Below, in pieces: positions 1 to 10,100 of a stretch of DNA of 64,000 nt. Each line of letters opens with the position of its first letter. Position 1 is the stretch's first letter. The notes under the pieces are model-generated. The model made no database searches and had not been told where the DNA came from. It saw nothing but the letters and a program-made list of their open reading frames with translations. Source of the DNA: Treponema primitia ZAS-2 (GTDB taxonomy: Bacteria; Spirochaetota; Spirochaetia; Treponematales; Breznakiellaceae); the NCBI RefSeq assembly GCF_000214375.1, contig NC_015578.1:3286001-3350000 (forward strand), given 5' to 3'. Both the position numbers and the translations under genes were made by a program.

Positions 1-623
1 AGCCCATACGTATCGACGCGGTGGTGGTTTCCCATCAGCATGACGATGGGGTTTCCTATGAGGAAATCAAAAAGACCGTTATTGATCAAATTATTAAGCC
101 GATTCTGGAACCCACAGGGCTTCTGGACGGGAAAACCAAGTTTTACATTAATCCCACCGGGCGTTTTGTGGTGGGCGGCCCCTTCGGCGATACTGGCCTG
201 ACGGGCCGGAAAATCATCGTGGACACCTACGGCGGCATGGGCCGTCACGGGGGCGGCGCCTTCTCCGGCAAGGACCCCACCAAGGTGGATCGCTCCGCCG
301 CTTACGTGGCCCGCTATGTGGCCAAGAACATCGTGGCCGCCAAACTGGCGGAACGGGCTGAGGTTGAACTGGCCTATGCCATCGGGGTCCCCTTCCCGGT
401 TTCGGTGATGGTGGATACCTTTGGTACCGCCACGGTCCCTGAAGTCAAAATTGAAGAAGCTGCAAAACAGGTCTTTGATCTTACCCCGGCGGGGATCATC
501 AAAGAGCTGGACCTCCGCAGGCCCATCTACCGCAAAACTGCCAGCTACGGCCACTTTGGGCGTTCGGAATTCCCCTGGGAAAAGACCGACAAGGTAGAGG
601 CGCTTAAGAAAGCGATTAAGTAG
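1..623 (+). CDS. metK: S-adenosylmethionine synthetase, 3' part
   Basis: Makes S-adenosylmethionine from ATP and methionine in the cytoplasm. The reading frame is open from base 3 with no start in the window, so the gene is cut at its 5' end; about 206 C-terminal residues of the usual 380-400 remain. The diagnostic glycine-rich loop [16 protein letters not shown] is present, as are the preceding [13 protein letters not shown] and DTYGG motifs of the C-terminal domains. It ends TAG at 621-623 and is followed by a strong terminator, so it is the last gene of its transcript. Identification is secure; only the missing N-terminus is unknown. Confidence 0.97.
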   Translation, partial: PIRIDAVVVSHQHDDGVSYEEIKKTVIDQIIKPILEPTGLLDGKTKFYINPTGRFVVGGPFGDTGLTGRKIIVDTYGGMGRHGGGAFSGKDPTKVDRSAAYVARYVAKNIVAAKLAERAEVELAYAIGVPFPVSVMVDTFGTATVPEVKIEEAAKQVFDLTPAGIIKELDLRRPIYRKTASYGHFGRSEFPWEKTDKVEALKKAIK

Positions 624-646
624 TAAGCCTACGGTGAAAGGATTCT

Positions 647-680
647 AACCGCAAAGTAAACCACTTTGCGGTTTTGTTTT
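647..680 (+). terminator. Intrinsic terminator after metK
   Basis: Perfect 11-bp stem AACCGCAAAGT (647-657) / ACTTTGCGGTT (663-673) with a 5-nt loop, followed by a T-rich run (TTTGTTTTTT). It lies 24 bp after the metK stop and 40 bp before the next gene. Confidence 0.9.
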
Positions 681-719
681 TTCAACCCCAGCTGTTGATT
701 ATCATGCAGGGATGTGTCC

Positions 720-3389
720 ATGAGAAGTGTCCGAACCGCCTACTTTATCCTTCTCTGTTTTTTCTGCTTAGGGCCGCTTTTTGCCCGGGATGTGGAGATT
801 ACCGTAAGCGATGCGGACCTGGAAATACCCCTGGAGGGGGCGGTGATCCGGTCCTGGGACGGCGATGAGTATTACTGCGACGAAGAGGGCCGGGTAAGCA
901 TACCGGTCCCGGATGACCGGCCGGTGGTGATACGCATTGCCTACCCGGGTTATGAAAACGGCCGGCTCATGATCCCGGTGACCGGGGAGCGCTTCTCAGG
1001 AACCCTGCGCCTGGGCGGGGTCATGGAAAACCGGGAACTGGTGATCGAGGCATCTCCCCCAGAGGAGAACGAAATCCGCAGCGGGCGCAGTATTACTATT
1101 GCTGGGGACGCCCTGAACCGCACCTCGGAGATCGGGTTTATCGAAGATGTGATGACCTCAATAAAACTGCTGCCCGGGGTGGGATATTCGGGAATGTTCA
1201 ATGCCCAGCCCTCAATCCGCGGAGGAGACCCGGGGGATCTCATGGCAGCCATGGACGGCTTTTACATAGAAGAGCCCTATCACTGGGGGGGAGCCTATTC
1301 CATCTTTGTCCCCCAGATGGTGGAAAGCGCCCGGCTTTCCCACGGCATTTTTTCCGCCCGTTATGGACACACAATTTCCGGGCTCCTGGAAATTGTTTCC
1401 CGCAAACCTTCCCATACGGAAACCCAGCTGGACCTGGGGGTCTCAACCAGTGAAACCAACCTGGGCCTGTCCTTTCCCCTGGGTGGGAGGGGGGGTATTT
1501 CCGCCTCAGGCAAGGTAACCTATTGGGATCCCTTTGTCTTGGGAGCCCAGCAGCTTTCCAAGGGGGTTCCGGAAATTGAAGTAATCAACAGTATTACTAC
1601 TGCCCCCTATATCAGGGATTTCTCCCTTAATGGGGATTACCGGTTTTCCACCGATATGGACCTGAACTTTACGGGCTTTTTCGGGGGAGACGGGGTAGGA
1701 GCAGAGTACCAGAACACCTTTACCAGGGACGAGCGCCACCGGGACGTGGACCTGGATTTTGATTGGATGAACTACACCGCCTTTGCCATCACCGGTTTTA
1801 CCTGGAGCCCCCGCAGTGATATGCTATTCAGGGCAAGTGCCGGGATTGGCTTCTATGAATCCGACCTGATTGCGAAGATCAACATGAATCAGGAACCGGG
1901 CCCCCCGACGGTTTCCGATCCAGGAGACGGAGATCCTGATGAAGGAGATCCGGCTGAAGGAGACCTTGAAGGCGAAGGAGATACGGAAGACGGAGAAGAT
2001 ACGGAAGGGTCGGGGGACGATATGTCCGACATTGATATTGAAAGTCGTATCCGGAACGTAAAGACAGATATCCACAGTATATCTACCACCATCAACTATC
2101 AGGGCAGAGTTGATTTTGACTGGGAACCCGCAGAGGGCTTCCTCTTTGCTGCGGGATTGCAGGAATTGTATGCCCAGTGGATTAAAACTGAAAACATTGA
2201 CAGTCATATACAATTTGAAGAGCCCGGGCCGTATTATAGCCCGGACTTCTGGAGAGGTCCCGGAAACCGCAAGCTGGAGGTTTTGAATCAGGGGTTCTCT
2301 TCGTCGGTTTATTCCCTGCTGGAATACCGCAACCCCTCCCAGAAATACGGCGCAGAATTAGGGCTCCGGCTGGATCATTTTTACTTTGTGGGAGCGGATT
2401 TTACTCTGCAAACCCTGCCGGTTTTTAACCCCCGGCTCAACCTTGACTACAGTGTTTTCAAAAACAGGGGCATCATTGATGATCTCAGTGTCACCACCGG
2501 AACCGGACTTTTTTCATCCATGAATGACGCCATTACCAGCATTGCCCTAAGTAATAATATTGATGATTTTGAACTGAAGCCAAACCGGTCCTGGACTTCC
2601 CTTCTGGGGCTTAAGATTGATTTTATCCGGGGATTCAGTTTTAATATTGAAGGCTATTTCAAACATGTTTTTGACCGGGCCTATACAGTAACCAATGTCT
2701 ATAGTAATAGTAGCAATAATAGTAGTAATGATGATGATGATGATGATGATGATGACGACGACGAAGGCGAGAGCGAAAATGTACTCTACAGAGAGATATC
2801 CGTGACCGACTACCGGTTTAACGGGACCGGCAGGATCATCGGCTTTGATTTTATACTACAAAAAACAGAATCCCGGTACTGGGACGGGTGGCTATCCTAT
2901 TCCTTTACCTGGGCCCAGTACCGGGATCCAAACGCGGCGCCTGATTTCCCCCCGACCCTCGACAGTGATGGTGTTACTATGTTCGCCGACAGAAGCCGCT
3001 ACGCTAAAACCGGAAACGGCTGGTATTACCCATCCTTTCACCGGTACCACAACATCAACCTGATACTTAATCTCAAGCCCTCAAAGGCATTCAACATAGG
3101 GCTGCGCTTCGGCTTTGCCACCGGCCGTCCCGATGATGATGACAATGACGAGCGGGAGGGTTTTTCATGGCCCGTAGATGTAAAGTTTTCTTTCTTTCGT
3201 TTCAACCCCAAGGGCAAGGTCAACACTGAAATATACCTTGGCATAGAGAACCTCCAGGCCCTGGTATATGACGTCATCTGGATATCCCGGGTCAATGGCT
3301 ATACCGGCGAAGAAGAACCCAGTGAGTATACCCCTGTGTACGATCTGCCCATACCCATGGTTTCCTTTGGGTTCAAGTGGCGGTACTAA
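720..3389 (+). CDS. TonB-dependent receptor-like outer-membrane protein with acidic tracts
   Basis: Predicted outer-membrane beta-barrel with an N-terminal plug. Starting at ATG 720 (AGGGA at 708-712, 7-nt spacing) gives 889 residues; the GTG at 714 is too close to this ribosome site. Residues 1-22 form a signal peptide ending LFA. Residues about 25-105 look like a carboxypeptidase-regulatory-like beta domain, about 120-230 like a plug (LLPGVGYSG, QPSIRGGDPGD), and the rest is aromatic-rich barrel ending in KWRY, a typical terminal strand. Two insertions are very acidic: about 1910-2030 (Gly/Asp/Glu repeats) and 2730-2762 (eleven Asp). No TonB box is obvious. Substrate unknown. Confidence 0.8.
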   Translation: MRSVRTAYFILLCFFCLGPLFARDVEITVSDADLEIPLEGAVIRSWDGDEYYCDEEGRVSIPVPDDRPVVIRIAYPGYENGRLMIPVTGERFSGTLRLGGVMENRELVIEASPPEENEIRSGRSITIAGDALNRTSEIGFIEDVMTSIKLLPGVGYSGMFNAQPSIRGGDPGDLMAAMDGFYIEEPYHWGGAYSIFVPQMVESARLSHGIFSARYGHTISGLLEIVSRKPSHTETQLDLGVSTSETNLGLSFPLGGRGGISASGKVTYWDPFVLGAQQLSKGVPEIEVINSITTAPYIRDFSLNGDYRFSTDMDLNFTGFFGGDGVGAEYQNTFTRDERHRDVDLDFDWMNYTAFAITGFTWSPRSDMLFRASAGIGFYESDLIAKINMNQEPGPPTVSDPGDGDPDEGDPAEGDLEGEGDTEDGEDTEGSGDDMSDIDIESRIRNVKTDIHSISTTINYQGRVDFDWEPAEGFLFAAGLQELYAQWIKTENIDSHIQFEEPGPYYSPDFWRGPGNRKLEVLNQGFSSSVYSLLEYRNPSQKYGAELGLRLDHFYFVGADFTLQTLPVFNPRLNLDYSVFKNRGIIDDLSVTTGTGLFSSMNDAITSIALSNNIDDFELKPNRSWTSLLGLKIDFIRGFSFNIEGYFKHVFDRAYTVTNVYSNSSNNSSNDDDDDDDDDDDEGESENVLYREISVTDYRFNGTGRIIGFDFILQKTESRYWDGWLSYSFTWAQYRDPNAAPDFPPTLDSDGVTMFADRSRYAKTGNGWYYPSFHRYHNINLILNLKPSKAFNIGLRFGFATGRPDDDDNDEREGFSWPVDVKFSFFRFNPKGKVNTEIYLGIENLQALVYDVIWISRVNGYTGEEEPSEYTPVYDLPIPMVSFGFKWRY
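2730..2762 (+). repeat. Trinucleotide tract (GAT)8(GAC)3 inside the receptor gene
   Basis: Eight GAT followed by three GAC codons encode eleven consecutive aspartates, preceded by an AGT/AAT-rich Ser/Asn stretch. Length changes by slippage would stay in frame. Seen directly in the sequence. Confidence 0.95.
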
Positions 3390-3424
3390 TAGGCATGCAT
3401 AAAAAAATATGATACCCTTCACCC

Positions 3425-4579
3425 ATGATGCTATTCCGATTGTATGTACCTATACTGTTGTTTTTTGGTTTGAACACCCTGGTTTTTGCGCAACTTGCAA
3501 CGAATTCCCCTGCCCAGTCGGTTAAACCGGATGCGAATGAACCGGACAGCATGGTATCCCCTCAGCTCATTACGCCGGACAATTCATGGATTTCCAGGAC
3601 CATCCACGAAAATGATACCGACTGGTTCAGCTTTACCGTAGACAGTGACCGTGAGCTTATCATAGAAACAAAGGGCGATATGGATACCTATATGGTTCTC
3701 TATGATGCACAATCCGGGAACGAGCTTGCGTCGGACGATGATGGCGGTGATGAGGGAAACTCAAAAATTGATTATATCAATCAAAAAAAGACAAGCTATC
3801 TGGTTAAAGTAACCAGTTTTAGTAACGAGACTACAGGCTCCTACCAGTTTCAGGCCCGTACCGAAACACTTGCCCGGGACATCAGCGAACCGAACGATAC
3901 CCGTTCCCAGGCAACAACCATCACCCTGGGAATCCCGGCCAACGGTATCTTCCAGTCCGCTGCGGATATTGACTGGTACCGGGTCACGGTTCCCGCAGGG
4001 GGTGGGCAGTTGGTTGTTTATACCGAAGGCAGCCGGGATACCTACATTGAGCTTTGGAGCGGGGCAGATGAAAAGCTTGCGGAGGATGATGATTCAGGCG
4101 CCAACTTTAATGCCCAGGCAAAAGCCGTTGTTCCGGCGGGAATCTTTTATATCAAGGTTACTGAACTTGAGGGGTACCTGGGCCGTTACACCCTGAATGC
4201 CAGAGTTCAGGAGCCTCCCAAGCCTGACAGCTATGAAAACGACAATACACCGGGAACCGCAAAACCCATTGCCCTTGGAGCCCCCCAGGAGCATACCTTT
4301 AGTGACGCCTCGGATATTGACTGGGTGCGGTTTACCATTACTCAGGCGGGTTCCTATGAAATCAGATGTAACGCCTCAGACAGTCTGCTGGACAGTTATC
4401 TTGAATTATATGATGCCAATGAAAACAGCATCGCTGAAAACGATGACGATGGGGACAGCCTTAACGCCCGGATCAGGCAGCGGCTGGAACCGGGAACCTA
4501 CCTAATCAAGGTACGGACCCTGAGTTCCGACCCCCTGGCGGATAATCGCTATACCCTCAGGGTTTCGCTGGTACGATAG
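3425..4579 (+). CDS. Secreted protein with three PPC-type beta domains
   Basis: A 384-residue exported protein: signal peptide to about residue 22 (ending VFA, no lipobox cysteine), then three repeats of a bacterial pre-peptidase C-terminal (PPC)-like domain at roughly 55-145, 155-255 and 270-382. Each repeat has the family pattern: D-x-DW-(F/Y/V)-x-(F/V), then DTY/DSYLELYD, then a D/N/E-rich turn (SDDDGGDEGN, EDDDSGANFN, ENDDDGDSLN), then Y-x-(I/V)-(K)-V. No catalytic domain is present, so it is probably a binding or adhesion module in the periplasm or on the surface. It begins 35 bp after the receptor gene and 12 bp before arfB. Two adjacent ATGs (3425, 3428) are possible starts. Confidence 0.8.
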   Translation: MMLFRLYVPILLFFGLNTLVFAQLATNSPAQSVKPDANEPDSMVSPQLITPDNSWISRTIHENDTDWFSFTVDSDRELIIETKGDMDTYMVLYDAQSGNELASDDDGGDEGNSKIDYINQKKTSYLVKVTSFSNETTGSYQFQARTETLARDISEPNDTRSQATTITLGIPANGIFQSAADIDWYRVTVPAGGGQLVVYTEGSRDTYIELWSGADEKLAEDDDSGANFNAQAKAVVPAGIFYIKVTELEGYLGRYTLNARVQEPPKPDSYENDNTPGTAKPIALGAPQEHTFSDASDIDWVRFTITQAGSYEIRCNASDSLLDSYLELYDANENSIAENDDDGDSLNARIRQRLEPGTYLIKVRTLSSDPLADNRYTLRVSLVR

Positions 4580-4591
4580 GAGTCGTAAACC

Positions 4592-5017
4592 ATGAACCAA
4601 TCCATTCTGCGCCAAACAATCCGTCTCGCCGCCCAGGCAAGCTTCTCCCGCTCCGGTGGTCCCGGTGGGCAGAATGTCAACAAGGTGAACACCAAGGTTA
4701 CCCTGCGCCTGGCCTTGAGGGATTTAGCGGGGATTTCCGAGCCGGAGCTGAACCGCCTGCGGGAAACCCTGGGGTCCAGAATTTCCGCCGGAGATGGCGG
4801 GGAGGAAATCGTCATCGCCGCCAGCGAGGAACGGTCCCAGCATACCAACCTGGAGCGAGCCTATGCCCGGCTGGAAATGCTGGTAACTAATGGTGCCCAG
4901 CTCCCCAAACGCCGACGCCCCACCAAACCCACCCGAGCCAGCCGGGAACAGCGGCTGCAATCAAAGCATCTCCACGGGCAGAAGAAGCAGGAGCGGCAGA
5001 CACCGGGGATGGAGTAA
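4592..5017 (+). CDS. arfB: Peptidyl-tRNA hydrolase ArfB-type (class I release factor domain)
   Basis: Codon-independent release factor homologue that frees ribosomes stalled on truncated mRNA. The GGQ catalytic motif (Gly25-Gly26-Gln27) lies in the family context RSGGPGGQNVNKVNTKV. The 141-residue length fits ArfB/YaeJ, with no stop-codon-recognition domain. The C-terminus is rich in Lys/Arg/Gln, as expected of the tail that enters the mRNA channel. It starts 12 bp after the PPC gene, so it may be co-transcribed. Confidence 0.9.
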   Translation: MNQSILRQTIRLAAQASFSRSGGPGGQNVNKVNTKVTLRLALRDLAGISEPELNRLRETLGSRISAGDGGEEIVIAASEERSQHTNLERAYARLEMLVTNGAQLPKRRRPTKPTRASREQRLQSKHLHGQKKQERQTPGME

Positions 5018-5102
5018 GTCACTCTCGGTGCTTGAATTTAGAATTCCTGTATTGCCCCACCCCTTCACTCTTCCCTGAAATTCACCGATAGTTATAGAGT
5101 AT

Positions 5103-6419
5103 ATGTATAGTTCCAGGCTCGTCCGCCCATTTATCCCCTTCCTCATCTTTCTGGGCATTCAGGCAGCCCTTTCGGCCCTGGATCTGCCGGTGAACCGTAT
5201 CCCCGACGATTCCTCCCTGCGCATATCCCTGGCAGATGCCTGGTTTACCGAGGCGCCCTCGGTGGTGCTTAACCGGCGGCGGCAGATTCGGGAATTGCCC
5301 GGAGGCGGGCGGGTGGAAGTACGGACCGAAGCGGTGGGGGAAGAGTTCATGGTCATCCTGGCCCGGGAACAGAACGGCGCCTTTACCGGGTGGGCCCAGG
5401 GGTCCTGGGTGCTGACCCGCCGACGGGACGATGGCCGCAGCTTGCGGATACGGGTGTTCCCCCAGAGCGATTTCAATACCTACGTCCAGTTCAGGCCCTT
5501 TTCCGCGGATAAGTGCGTCATGGATGTGGTGGTCTACAATTCTTATATAGTGGATTCCCTGCCCCTGGCGCTTCCCTTTGAGCGGCTCTACGTGCTGCCC
5601 CTGGAGGAGGTCCTGGGTCTGGCAAAGGACAAATTTCCCCGGCGCTACTTTGAGCCCCAACTGGGGGCCTACCGGGATATCAGGACCTTTATCAATGAAC
5701 TCCGGGAGCACATCCCTGAGCTGAGCTTCCGGGACGATGGCGCCCTGGATGATCAGGGGCAATACGTTTTCATCAATGACCTGAAAGCCCAGGACGGAGA
5801 GGCAGGGCTTAATTGTTCCGGGTTTGCAAAATGGGTGGTGGACGGCCTGCTCAGGCCCCTTACGGGGGAGCGGCTTTCCATTGCCCCCCTGAAGGCGCCT
5901 TTCGGGAAACGAGGGTCCAGCTTTACCGAGCCCTACGAGGCGCTGCGGGACCCTTTCTTCGGTCTTGACTGGACCCGGAACCTGGCTTCCGCTGCGGGGC
6001 GGGCACTTCTGGACCCGGCCTTTGGGGAACTGCCGGAAATTGAGGTGCAGGACGCCCCCTTCTCTTCGGTGATACGCCGAGAAAAACAGGGGTCGGTGGT
6101 CCGCACCTATCCGGGCTACCTTCCGGATGCGGGGTTCGGCATTGACGGGCTCCAGCCCTTGCTCTATACCCTGGCCATAAACGAGCCGGGACGCATCTAC
6201 CTTGCCTCGGTGAGTGCTGAAATGGACCCGGCACCCCGGATGCGCCAGCATTTCCATGTGGCGGTGCTGATCCCCTACTTTAACGAATACGGCAATTTCC
6301 GGGTCGCGGTGTTTGAAAGCGCCGAGGAAACCAGCTTCAATAATTTCAAAACCCGGTACCCCAGCTATTACTCGGTCAATTTAGTCCGCATACCCGTAGA
6401 AAGCGCCTTTGATCCATAG
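5103..6419 (+). CDS. Secreted NlpC/P60-like (papain-fold) protein, function unknown
   Basis: 438 residues with a signal peptide to about residue 24 (ending LSA). I do not recognise a named family. The centre has GLNCSGFAKW (Cys238), like the nucleophile region of NlpC/P60 or transglutaminase-like cysteine peptidases, and the C-terminal part has RQHFHVAVLIPYF (His383, His385), like the second catalytic block where a His starts a hydrophobic strand. The spacing (about 145 residues) is larger than in typical NlpC/P60 domains because of an insertion. A role in wall or surface remodelling is inference. Upstream is a short AT-rich spacer; downstream the HAD gene begins after 12 bp. Confidence 0.55.
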   Translation: MYSSRLVRPFIPFLIFLGIQAALSALDLPVNRIPDDSSLRISLADAWFTEAPSVVLNRRRQIRELPGGGRVEVRTEAVGEEFMVILAREQNGAFTGWAQGSWVLTRRRDDGRSLRIRVFPQSDFNTYVQFRPFSADKCVMDVVVYNSYIVDSLPLALPFERLYVLPLEEVLGLAKDKFPRRYFEPQLGAYRDIRTFINELREHIPELSFRDDGALDDQGQYVFINDLKAQDGEAGLNCSGFAKWVVDGLLRPLTGERLSIAPLKAPFGKRGSSFTEPYEALRDPFFGLDWTRNLASAAGRALLDPAFGELPEIEVQDAPFSSVIRREKQGSVVRTYPGYLPDAGFGIDGLQPLLYTLAINEPGRIYLASVSAEMDPAPRMRQHFHVAVLIPYFNEYGNFRVAVFESAEETSFNNFKTRYPSYYSVNLVRIPVESAFDP

Positions 6420-6431
6420 TATAAAGATAGT

Positions 6432-7097
6432 ATGAGTAAAATCCACGGGGTTGCCTTTGATTTGGACGGAACGTTTTACCCGAATTATCGGTTTTATGTC
6501 CGTCTCCTCCCCTTTATTTTGAAGGAATACAGGTACCTCTGGGCCTTTGGCAAGGCCAGAAACGCCCTGCGGGCGGAATTCCGGGAGGGTGAATTTTACG
6601 ATCTCCAGGCCCGCCTGATGGGCGACCGGCTGAAGCAGGACTGGATGGCTATCAGGGAGCGGACTGAGCGGATCATTTACCGGGGCTGGGAACCTCTTTT
6701 TAAAAAGGTCAAGCTCTATCCCCATGTCCGGGAAACCCTGGGCGTTTTTAAGGAGTCGGGCCTTACCCTGGGGCTGCTTTCGGATTTTCCCCCGGTGCTT
6801 AAACTGGAATACCTCGGGCTGGACTCCTTCTGGGACGCGGTGATCTGCTCCGAACATACCAACCGGCTCAAGCCTGACCAAACGCCCTTCCTTGAACTGG
6901 CCCGGCAGATGAACCTACCCCCGGAACAGATACTTTACGTGGGCAACAGCGTTCCCTACGATATTGTGGGCTCTAAACAGGCGGGCATGAAGGCCGCCCT
7001 AATCGCCACCAATCCCCTGAAATCCCTGCTTAACCGAAGTAAAGCGGATTTTGTTTTTTCCGACTATCGCCAATTACGCAGTTTTGTGTTAGGCTAA
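6432..7097 (+). CDS. HAD-superfamily hydrolase
   Basis: A 221-residue cytoplasmic phosphatase-type protein. Motif I is FDLDGT (Asp10, Asp12), motif II is GLLSDFP, the conserved Lys is in TNRLKPDQTPF, and motif IV is LYVGNSVPYDIVGSKQAGM, where the usual second Asp of VGD is Asn (VGN). An alpha-helical cap follows motif I. The substrate cannot be told from sequence. It is followed after 5 bp by the coiled-coil gene and is probably co-transcribed with it. Confidence 0.85.
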   Translation: MSKIHGVAFDLDGTFYPNYRFYVRLLPFILKEYRYLWAFGKARNALRAEFREGEFYDLQARLMGDRLKQDWMAIRERTERIIYRGWEPLFKKVKLYPHVRETLGVFKESGLTLGLLSDFPPVLKLEYLGLDSFWDAVICSEHTNRLKPDQTPFLELARQMNLPPEQILYVGNSVPYDIVGSKQAGMKAALIATNPLKSLLNRSKADFVFSDYRQLRSFVLG

Positions 7098-7102
7098 TAG
7101 CA

Positions 7103-10100
7103 ATGATTTTTACGGTTGGAAATCTTTTAACCCTGGGTATAGTTGTCATCGCCCTTATCCTGTTTCGTCAAGTTGACAGGAACAACCGTTCCCTGGACAA
7201 GATGCGCAAGTATGGGGAGCACCTCAAAGAAGACCTGGACGGTTTTGTAGCCCAGAAGGAAGCCGCTGTCCGGGACTACGGGGTAGAACTGGATGTGCAT
7301 CTCAAGTCCGCCAAGGAGCTGATGCACCGGCTCCAGGTGACCGACGAGGATCTGGGAGCCAAAGCTACGGCGGTGGCGAACCTGGATGAAAAAATCAAAA
7401 CCTACGATTCCACCCTGGGCGAACTGGTCCGCATGACCGTCCGGGTGCAGGAAAATTTGAACCGCATACGGGATGAATCCTCCTTTGTGGAGGGGGTGGG
7501 GAAACGGGTCTCGGAGGCCAAGGAAAAGCTCACCCTGGTGGAAAAGGGCCTGGCAGACCTGGGCCGGCATTTTGAGCAGGAGAACGCCGCTTCCCTGGAA
7601 AGGGCCGCCGAGTCCATGTTGGGAGAAGTCCGGTCCACGGTGGCGGATCTCAGAGCTGCGGCGGAAACCGTAGAACGCCAGGTGGATGATCACCGGGAGG
7701 CGGTGAACAGGGTAGAAAAGTCCCGGACCGAAAACCTTGCGCGGGATATGGAGACCGTGGAAAAAACCCTGCGTGAGGCGGTGGAGCAGGCGGGGCTTCG
7801 GGCGGACAAGATGGAAGAGGCCGCCCTGGTTAAGCTTCGGGAACAGGCCATGGAGCGGGTTCAGCGTTTCCAGACCGTGGTGGAAGAAAAACTCAAGGTC
7901 TACCAGGAAAGTTCCAAGGCCCGGCTCACGGACATACAGGATCTGGCGAAGACCATCAAGGAAGAGTGGAAGGCTGACTTTGCGGTGATGGACGGTCAGC
8001 AGAAAAACAATAAAGAAGAATGGAAACGGGATATCCAGGATCTGAACAGCCAAATCCAAGATAGCCGGGATGACTGGAAGAACCTGGTTGAACAGAGTAG
8101 CACAGAAGTACGAAATGTAACGGCCTCGGTGGCCGCCCTGGAAGCTAATACCGCCCGGACCGTGGCAGAGCTTGAGGCCAGGCTGCGGGAACTGGACGGG
8201 CAGACCGCCAATGCGGTTACCCTCATGAAGGAGCGGCTGTCCAAAACCATCGAGGATGCAGGGCAAAAGGCCCTGGAAACGGCGGACGCCAAGCTCGGTG
8301 AATACCGGGCGGCCCAGGCCCGGGAATTTGAGCGCCTGGGTTCCCTGTCTGAGGACGGGGCCAAGCTGGATGCGGAACTGCGCCGGTATATGCAGGAAAC
8401 AGAAAACCGGGTGCGCTCTGACTTTGCCCTCTTTGAGCGGGATTTTGCCGGTACCCGGAATGCGGCAGCTGCGGAATTTGCTTCGGGAATGGACGCGCTC
8501 AGGGCGGAAGTCGCGGGGCTTGAAAAGGAACTGACCGCTCTCAAGGCGGATGCCTACGACCGGGTATCGGACAAACTCAAGACCTTTGAGGACGAATTTG
8601 CCGCAGACCTGTTCCGCCGCCGGGATGAATTCGACACCCGGCTCGGCAAGTGGAAGGATAGCCTGGACTCAGAACTGACCGGGCTTGCCGAAGAATCCCG
8701 GGAGGGTCGGCGCAAACTGGAGCAGAATTTCGAGGACGAACTCCAGCGCCGCTTTGCCGACGAGGACGCTCGGATGGTATCCGAGCTTGAGCACCTTAAG
8801 GCCGAAGCGGGGGCCTTTGAAGAGGGGATACGAAACCAGTTAGCCCAAGCGGATGAAACCCTGGGGACCCTGAAGGATCAGCTTGATCGGAACCTGGATG
8901 ATGCCCGCCTGAGCGCCGAATCCTCGGTCAAGGCGGAGCTCGGCCGCTTCTCCCTTTCCATGGCGGAAACCCTTAAGCAGTACCAGCGGGAAATCGAGGA
9001 GGATCTCCGGAAGATTTCCGCCCAGGTGGAATTCCGCAGCGGCGAATTCGGGGAACTCCTGGACGAATCCCGGCGGAACATCGACGAATGGCAGGGCAAG
9101 TTCGCCGGCCAGATGCGGGACCTGGACGTTTCGGTGGACGAATACCGCCGCAAAGTCCGGGACCTTGGGACCGAAAACGATGAGCGCATTGCAACGGTTC
9201 GCACAGCTATTGAAAACATCCGGGAAGAAGCCGCCACCCAGCGGAGCGAAGCCTTTACCCATACCGGCGAGCAGGTAAAGGTGTTGGATGCAGCTATCAA
9301 GGACGCTGACCGGCGGATCAAGGAATTCCAGGCCCAGACCAAACTCTTTGAACAGGCGGATCAGCTAAAAACCGATTTGGAACGGAAAATCGAAGATATG
9401 CGCAGTGATATGAGCGGCCTTGAACAGCGCCGGGCCGAAGCTGCGGAGCTGGAGATCAAATTTGTCAAGATAAAACGCCTAGAAGAAGATGTGGACGCCA
9501 AGATGGTAAACTTCCAGTCCGAAAAACGCCGCATCGAACTTATGGAGGCGGACTTCAACCGCCTGCTTCAGACCTCCCAGTCGGTAAAAGAAAAACTCGC
9601 CCAGGTTTCCGCCACCGACGACACCCTCCAGGCTGTCCAGGTGCAGATACGCCGCCTGGAAGATGCCCTCAGCGATACTGAGGAAAAGTACCAGCGCATA
9701 GAAAAGAAAAACCAGACCCTGGAAGAAACCAATTCGGGTATTGATCAGAACTTCAGGGCCCTGCAGGAAGCAGAAAAGACGGTGCAGCGGGTGAACCTGG
9801 ACATGCAGCGGCTTACCGAAGAGGAAGCCTCCCTCCGATCCTCCATAGAAAAACTTGTCGCAGAGAACAGCAAAGCTAAGGAAGCTGCGGAAAAAATTTC
9901 CTCTCTGGACGAACTCCTGAGCGCCGTGGAAAGCCGCATGGAAAAACTACAAACCGTCCGGGAATCCCTGGCCAAAGCGGAGACCCGGTTTCAGGAAATC
10001 AACAAGAGCGCCCAGGAACAGTTTAAGTTCATGGCCGCCCTGCTCAAAGACGAGGAGCCGGGCAAGAGACGGAAAGAACGGGGCGCCCCCCCCATAGGCT

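Noticed and set aside
5082-6257. Long minus-strand open frame
   Set aside because: Antisense to the secreted papain-like gene; Pro/Gly/Arg/His-rich composition typical of a shadow frame in GC-rich DNA.
7127-8266. 379-codon minus-strand open frame
   Set aside because: Shadow of the coiled-coil gene; no start signals or known motifs.
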